Shown here piece by piece: positions 6,501 to 6,873 of a DNA stretch of 6,873 nucleotides. Under the pieces are notes generated by a model that did not search any database, was not told where the DNA came from, and worked only from the letters and a program-made list of their open reading frames with translations. The position numbers were made by a program, and so were the translations under genes. The stretch comes from Rugosibacter sp. (lineage in GTDB: Bacteria; Pseudomonadota; Gammaproteobacteria; Burkholderiales; Rhodocyclaceae): the NCBI GenBank assembly GCA_023257495.1, contig JALRCC010000059.1:1-6873 (forward strand), in the 5' to 3' direction. How positions within the stretch are numbered: position 1 is the first letter of the stretch; every line of letters begins with the position of its first letter.

Positions 6501-6873
6501 GCGGCGTTAGAGATAAACCGGTGCCGCAGCCAGGCAATCATCATGGGGCTGAGTGATAGACCAATGATGCCAAAAATGACTAACGTCAAGTTAGCTTGAA
6601 CCCAGGGTAAATTGCCAAACCAATAGCCAGCCAGGGTCAATGAGCCTATCCACACTACACCACCAACGACATTAAAGAGGAAAAAACGTGGGTAGTGCAT
6701 CACCCCTATACCGGCGACAAACGGAGCAAAGGTCCGAATCAGTGGCATGAAGCGTGCGATCACCAGGGTTTTTCCCCCATGCGTTGCATAAAAGGCTTGC
6801 GTTTTTTCATAGGCTGCGCGGTTAAAAAATCGCGAACCTTCGCCCCATTTCAGGATGTGTTGTCCTGCTCTGC
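6497..6873 (-). CDS. DedA-family membrane protein, C-terminal part (cut by the right edge)
   Basis: The frame stays open to the right edge, giving 124 residues; DedA proteins usually have about 200-220, so roughly 90 N-terminal residues are missing. An apparent GTG start at 6763 is internal, because the codons before it read GGSRFFNR... YEKTQAFYATHGGKTL in frame, matching the family. The signature RFMPLIRTFAPFVAG follows, with the two conserved arginines at visible residues 40 and 46 (6754-6752 and 6736-6734). Two hydrophobic segments and a basic tail (WLRHRFISNAA) finish the protein. DedA proteins sit in the inner membrane; members are known to support membrane potential homeostasis and some recycle undecaprenyl phosphate. 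Which role applies here is not decidable. Its last 4 bp overlap the lipoprotein start. Confidence 0.94.
   Translation of the reverse strand, partial: RAGQHILKWGEGSRFFNRAAYEKTQAFYATHGGKTLVIARFMPLIRTFAPFVAGIGVMHYPRFFLFNVVGGVVWIGSLTLAGYWFGNLPWVQANLTLVIFGIIGLSLSPMMIAWLRHRFISNAA

Noticed and set aside
6497..6763. GTG at 6763 as the start of an 88-aa protein
   Set aside because: The frame continues upstream to the window edge with DedA-typical sequence, so this codon is an internal valine.

Overview
This 6.9 kb window holds seven complete protein genes, one gene cut by the right edge and the probable first codons of another cut by the left edge. All lie on the minus strand, so transcription runs from high to low coordinates. 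There is almost no noncoding DNA. I see no tRNA, rRNA, mobile element, CRISPR array or convincing terminator. The set of genes, the moderate GC content (low-to-mid 50s percent by eye) and the purN / DUF3108 / RsmB-NOP neighbourhood suggest a betaproteobacterium, probably of the Nitrosomonadales/Gallionellaceae kind. That placement is an inference from gene content and protein character, not from a database match.

In transcription order: the C-terminal part of a DedA-family membrane protein (6873-6497); an unrecognised lipoprotein (6500-5784); purN, glycinamide ribonucleotide formyltransferase (5761-5120); a membrane-anchored, proline-rich DUF3108 protein (5118-4087); an RsmB/NOP-family RNA m5C methyltransferase (4094-2652); an exported single-HKD phospholipase D-family protein (2655-2059); an MscS-family mechanosensitive channel (2069-786); rlmB, the 23S rRNA G2251 2'-O-methyltransferase (793-44); and a Shine-Dalgarno plus ATG at the left edge (18-1).

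Neighbouring genes overlap by 4, 8, 4, 11 and 8 bp or are separated by 1, 22 and about 25 bp, which is the layout of one long polycistronic unit with translational coupling. The content mixes housekeeping metabolism (purN), ribosome modification (RsmB/NOP and RlmB) and envelope functions (DedA, lipoprotein, DUF3108 protein, secreted PLD, MscS channel). No clear promoter is visible inside; the operon promoter probably lies beyond the right edge.

The region looks like ordinary core-genome DNA. The points most worth a second look are the uncharacterised lipoprotein coupled to DedA, the TonB-like layout of the DUF3108 protein, the exported PLD enzyme coupled to a mechanosensitive channel, and the basic disordered tail on the RNA methyltransferase with its start-site ambiguity. 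I found no convincing new defence or mobile system.
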